From Flavobacterium sp. MC2016-06 (lineage in GTDB: Bacteria; Bacteroidota; Bacteroidia; Flavobacteriales; Flavobacteriaceae), in contig NZ_WMID02000020.1 in NCBI RefSeq assembly GCF_009711165.2, positions 1-64,000 on the forward strand: 64,000 nt of DNA, read 5' to 3'. The notes under the pieces were generated by a model. The model saw only the letters and a program-made list of their open reading frames with translations. It did no database searches and had not been told where the DNA came from. Below, in pieces: positions 61,478 through 64,000 of the stretch. The stretch's first letter is position 1; every line of letters begins with the position of its first letter. The position numbers were made by a program, and so were the translations under genes.

Positions 61478-62530
61478 TTATTCTGAAACTGTTATTTCAA
61501 ACATTTTATCCCAATTTTTACCTGTTACAAAAATAGTTTTGGTTTTAGGATTGTAGGCAATTCCATTTAAAAAATCGTCTGGAGTAATTCCTTTTAAGAA
61601 TTTACGTAAACCAGACATGTTTAAAATACCTTCAACTGCTCCAGAAGCAGGGTTTACAACCGCAATTGCATCTTTCTGCCATACATTAGTATAGATTTTT
61701 CCGTTTATCCATTCTAATTCGTTGATGGCTTTAATTTTTGCATCACCAGAATAAACATTAATGTAATCGATCATTTTTTGAGTATTTGGATCCATTTTCC
61801 AAATCTTCTCTGTTTTATCTGTTTGGTAAATGTATTTACCATCATTTGTCATTCCCCAGCCTTCAATATCTTTATCGTATGTAAAGGTTTTTTCAAGTTT
61901 TAAAGTTTTAGCATCATAGATAAAACCTGTTTTTTCCTGCCAAGTCAATTGAAATAACTTCCCGTTAACAAATGTAATTCCTTCACCAAAATATTTAGCA
62001 TCAAGATCTATTTGTTTAAAAACCTTCCCTGTTTTATAATCGTATTTTCTCAAATAAGATTTCCCATTTAATCCAGTGCTTTCGTATAGAGTATCGTTAT
62101 GGAATTCTAAACCTTCTGTAAAAGAAGCGGTATCGTGAGGATGAGTATTTACAATTTTATAGTTTAATAATTTAGGTTCAATATTAGAAACTAATTCTAT
62201 TCTTTGAGTTGCATCAGATGAATCTCCACCAAAATAAACTGTTGCTTTTAGGAATTGATAACCTAATTTTTGATCTTTTAATTCAAACTTGAATTTTGCT
62301 GCACCTTTCGTGCTTCCGACTTTTTTATCGTTTACAAAGTAAACAGTGCTGTCGATTTCTTTCGAATCTGGGTTTAAAATAGTGAAAGAAACTGCTTCTT
62401 TTGATGTAAAATGGGCTGGAAAAGTCGAATTATCGATAGTAAATAAAGAATTTTCACCTTTTTTTGCACCGGGACATCCAGCTAATGTTATTCCTAATAA
62501 AATGACAGCTAGGAAGTTATATTTTTTCAT
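61478..62530 (-). CDS. Glutaminyl-peptide cyclotransferase, plant type (lipoprotein)
   Basis: A 350-residue enzyme that converts N-terminal Gln to pyroglutamate. The signal has lipobox LAGC (Cys19), so it is membrane-anchored on the periplasmic or surface side. A small N-terminal beta domain precedes the five-bladed propeller with HDTASFTEGLEFHNDTLYES, KYFGEGITFVNGKLFQLTWQ and IKAINELEWINGKIYTNVWQ. I use the ATG at 62530 (MKKYNF...). A longer frame to 62674 runs antisense through the SRP RNA and is not real. Confidence 0.93.
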   Translation of the reverse strand: MKKYNFLAVILLGITLAGCPGAKKGENSLFTIDNSTFPAHFTSKEAVSFTILNPDSKEIDSTVYFVNDKKVGSTKGAAKFKFELKDQKLGYQFLKATVYFGGDSSDATQRIELVSNIEPKLLNYKIVNTHPHDTASFTEGLEFHNDTLYESTGLNGKSYLRKYDYKTGKVFKQIDLDAKYFGEGITFVNGKLFQLTWQEKTGFIYDAKTLKLEKTFTYDKDIEGWGMTNDGKYIYQTDKTEKIWKMDPNTQKMIDYINVYSGDAKIKAINELEWINGKIYTNVWQKDAIAVVNPASGAVEGILNMSGLRKFLKGITPDDFLNGIAYNPKTKTIFVTGKNWDKMFEITVSE

Positions 62531-62585
62531 AGTTAAAAATTTGAATAAGCCAATATACGACGATATTTTTATAGCAGCAAAGCTC

Positions 62586-62615
62586 TTGCAAAAATATAAA
62601 AAGATTGTATATTTG
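62586..62615 (+). promoter_or_regulatory. SRP RNA promoter (Bacteroidota type)
   Basis: TTG (62586-62588), 19 nt, and TATATTTG (62608-62615) give an ideal -33/-7 pair. The mature RNA begins a few bases downstream. Confidence 0.8.
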
Positions 62616-62616
62616 C

Positions 62617-62712
62617 ACCGGCAAGTCCTACACGACCAGCTCCTGCAGACTCCCCCAGGATGGGAACATAGCAAGGGTACGTGGTTGAGCGGTGCGATGT
62701 AGGTCGCTTGCC
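62617..62712 (+). ncRNA. ffs: Signal recognition particle RNA (4.5S type)
   Basis: About 95 nt. The 5' GGCAAG pairs with 3' CTTGCC, and GTCCTACA with TGTAGG(T)C, to close the long hairpin. The apical domain has the conserved GGGAACATAGCAAGGGTA block that binds Ffh, with CCCC opposite. The gene is preceded by a strong promoter and followed by a terminator hairpin. The exact 5' end may differ by three or four bases. Confidence 0.93.
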
Positions 62713-62722
62713 ATTTTTTTTT

Positions 62723-62751
62723 AATCTGAATTTATATTCAGATTTTTTTTT
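62723..62751 (+). terminator. Terminator after SRP RNA
   Basis: AATCTGAAT (62723-62731) pairs perfectly with 62736-62744 around a four-base loop, then T continues to 62751. Confidence 0.85.
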
Positions 62752-62922
62752 AGAATTAATTTAAAAGTAGTCTTCCTTATGGAGGATTTTTTTATTTTTG
62801 GACCTATCAGAAGTTAGATGTTATTGGTTAGAAGTTAAATGTTGAGTTCTTTTTTTAAAATTCAAATTTTTAGCAATTCTCAAAACTTATAACTTATAAC
62901 TCAAAACTTATAACAAAAAAAC

Positions 62923-63726
62923 ATGAGCAAAGTCGTTTTAATTACCGGAGGATCATCAGGAATAGGAAAATCTATTGGTGAATTTTTACACCAAAAAGGT
63001 TACGTAGTCTACGGAACAAGCCGAAATCCTGAAAAAGTACTAAATTCTATTTTTCCTCTCGTAGCTTTAGATGTTAGAAATGCGGCGTCTATAAAAACTG
63101 CTGTAGCAAAAATTATTGCTGCTTCTGGTCGTTTAGATGTGGTTATTAATAATGCTGGTGTTGGTATTACAGGACCTTTGGAAGAAATTCCGATGGAAGA
63201 AATAAAAAACAACTTTGAAACTAATTTCTTCGGACCAATTGAGGTTATGAAATCGGTTCTGCCACAAATGCGCGAGCAAAAATCGGGTTTAATTATCAAT
63301 ATTACATCTATTGCGGGTTATATGGGATTGCCATATAGAAGTGTTTATTCGGCTTCTAAAGGAGCTTTGGAGTTGATTACTGAAGCTTTACGTATGGAAG
63401 TGAAATCTTTCGGAATTAATATTACAAATGTTGCGCCAGGTGATTTTGCTACCAATATTGCTGCCGGACGTTATCATGCGCCGGTAATCTCAGGTTCCGC
63501 TTACGAAAAAGTATACGGAGATACGCTTTCGACTATGAACGAACATGTTGATGCGGGAAGTAATCCGAACGAAATGGCAGAAGCGATTTATAAAATTATG
63601 CAGTCTAAAAAGCCAAATGTGCATTATAAAGTTGGTGTTTTTATGCAGAAATTCTCCATTGTATTAAAGCGAATTTTGCCTGATACAGTTTATGAAAAAA
63701 TGTTAATGAATCATTATAAATTGTAA
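62923..63726 (+). CDS. Short-chain dehydrogenase/reductase
   Basis: A 267-residue NAD(P)-dependent oxidoreductase with the classic SDR pattern. The cofactor loop is TGGSSGIGKS (8-17), the NNAG motif is at 76-79, catalytic Ser129 lies in NITSIAG, and Tyr142 and Lys146 in YSASK. The substrate is unknown; the extended C-terminus with KVGVFMQKFSIVLKRILPDTVYEKML is typical of lipid- or retinol-like SDRs. The small membrane protein gene begins 4 bp after its stop, so the two are co-transcribed. Confidence 0.94.
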   Translation: MSKVVLITGGSSGIGKSIGEFLHQKGYVVYGTSRNPEKVLNSIFPLVALDVRNAASIKTAVAKIIAASGRLDVVINNAGVGITGPLEEIPMEEIKNNFETNFFGPIEVMKSVLPQMREQKSGLIINITSIAGYMGLPYRSVYSASKGALELITEALRMEVKSFGINITNVAPGDFATNIAAGRYHAPVISGSAYEKVYGDTLSTMNEHVDAGSNPNEMAEAIYKIMQSKKPNVHYKVGVFMQKFSIVLKRILPDTVYEKMLMNHYKL

Positions 63727-63730
63727 GACT

Positions 63731-63928
63731 ATGAGTGAGTTTAAAGAAATTTTTCCGGCTATTTTTGGAGTGCTGTTTTTAATTGTTATTTGGTTTGTAC
63801 TTCGCAAAATATTGAAAGCATTAAGCGATAAGATAAATAATGCTGAGATTTATAAAGAAGATACTTTAAAAGTTCTCGAAGAAATTAGAGACGAATTGAA
63901 GAAAGCAAATAATAATACTGCTAGATAA
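63731..63928 (+). CDS. Small membrane protein (65 aa)
   Basis: A single N-terminal membrane segment (about 9-29: IFGVLFLIVIWFVLRKILKA) is followed by a charged cytoplasmic helix (IYKEDTLKVLEEIRDELKKA) that could form a coiled coil. No family is recognised. It is coupled to the SDR gene by a 4-bp gap, which supports it as a real gene. Confidence 0.75.
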   Translation: MSEFKEIFPAIFGVLFLIVIWFVLRKILKALSDKINNAEIYKEDTLKVLEEIRDELKKANNNTAR

Positions 63929-63962
63929 TCTTTTAAATTTAAAAAGGACGATTTTGATATGA

Positions 63963-64000
63963 TTATTCTATTGGAGTAAAAATATCAAAAGTGCCATCTT
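63963..64000 (-). CDS. 3' end of a gene entering from the right edge
   Basis: The minus strand reads DGTFDIFTPIE and then stop at 63963. This looks like a normal C-terminus of a gene that starts outside the window and converges on the small membrane protein gene. Only eleven codons are visible, so the product is unknown. Confidence 0.45.
   Translation of the reverse strand, partial: DGTFDIFTPIE

Noticed and set aside
62531..62674. N-terminal extension of the glutaminyl cyclase gene
   Set aside because: It lies antisense to the SRP RNA. The ATG at 62530 begins a proper lipoprotein signal peptide.

Overview
The window looks like a chromosomal segment of a Flavobacterium (Bacteroidota). Signs of this are the very AT-rich DNA, the lack of strong Shine-Dalgarno sites, Bacteroidota-type promoters (TTG, 19 nt, TAnnTTTG), a SusC/SusD pair, LytTR signalling, BshA for bacillithiol, a Bacteroidota-type LptD and several short palindromic repeat families of the kind scattered through flavobacterial genomes. 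It opens on the last bases of a 5S rRNA gene, so an rRNA operon lies just upstream.

Region by region. 0-5.2 kb: 5S tail and terminator, an outer-membrane beta-barrel receptor, and a LytS/LytTR-like two-component pair. 5.2-13.8 kb: a minimal carbohydrate-utilisation locus, with a GH3 beta-glycosidase divergent from a susC-susD pair. Three copies of one 10-bp motif lie in the shared intergenic region. 13.8-20.2 kb: an accessory island with two small phage-repressor-like HTH proteins, two unknown small proteins, and a run of minus-strand genes of unknown function. That run includes a free-standing EF-Tu domain III, a lipoprotein with YD-like repeats, an M50 membrane protease with TPRs, and two gene remnants. 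It looks like a collection of orphan immunity or defence genes. 20.2-28.6 kb: lipocalin-like protein, D-Ala-D-Ala dipeptidase, THUMP-like methyltransferase, AI-2E transporter, M43 protease, TrmH-type methyltransferase, DUF4159 protein, rsmE and tsaD. 28.7-45.2 kb: core genes tamB, pfkA, gap, a BadF-type kinase, mgsA, ridA, lptD, an amidase with SPOR domain, an MCE protein and two Fe-S electron-transfer proteins. 45.2-52.3 kb: a repeat-rich interval around a membrane protein, then bshA, a PrcB-like lipoprotein, an outer-membrane barrel, an LpxH-like hydrolase, aroC and a dicarboxylate/amino-acid symporter. 52.3-64 kb: a 40-residue Gly-Gly leader peptide gene, a hybrid histidine kinase, a DEAD-box helicase, hutG, a coiled-coil protein, an IS150-type insertion sequence, hutI, a glutaminyl cyclase, the SRP RNA gene with a clear promoter and terminator, an SDR, a small membrane protein, and the tail of one more gene at the window edge.

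Functionally, the window mixes envelope biogenesis (TamB, LptD, amidase, MCE, LpxH-like), central carbon metabolism (PfkA, GAPDH, methylglyoxal synthase), histidine breakdown (HutG and HutI, now separated by an IS), tRNA/rRNA modification, and glycan uptake. The most unusual parts are the 13.8-20.2 kb island, the shared operator-like motif of the glycan locus, the orphan Gly-Gly peptide and the repeat families. No complete, clearly new multi-gene system can be demonstrated from sequence alone. The island is the best candidate.
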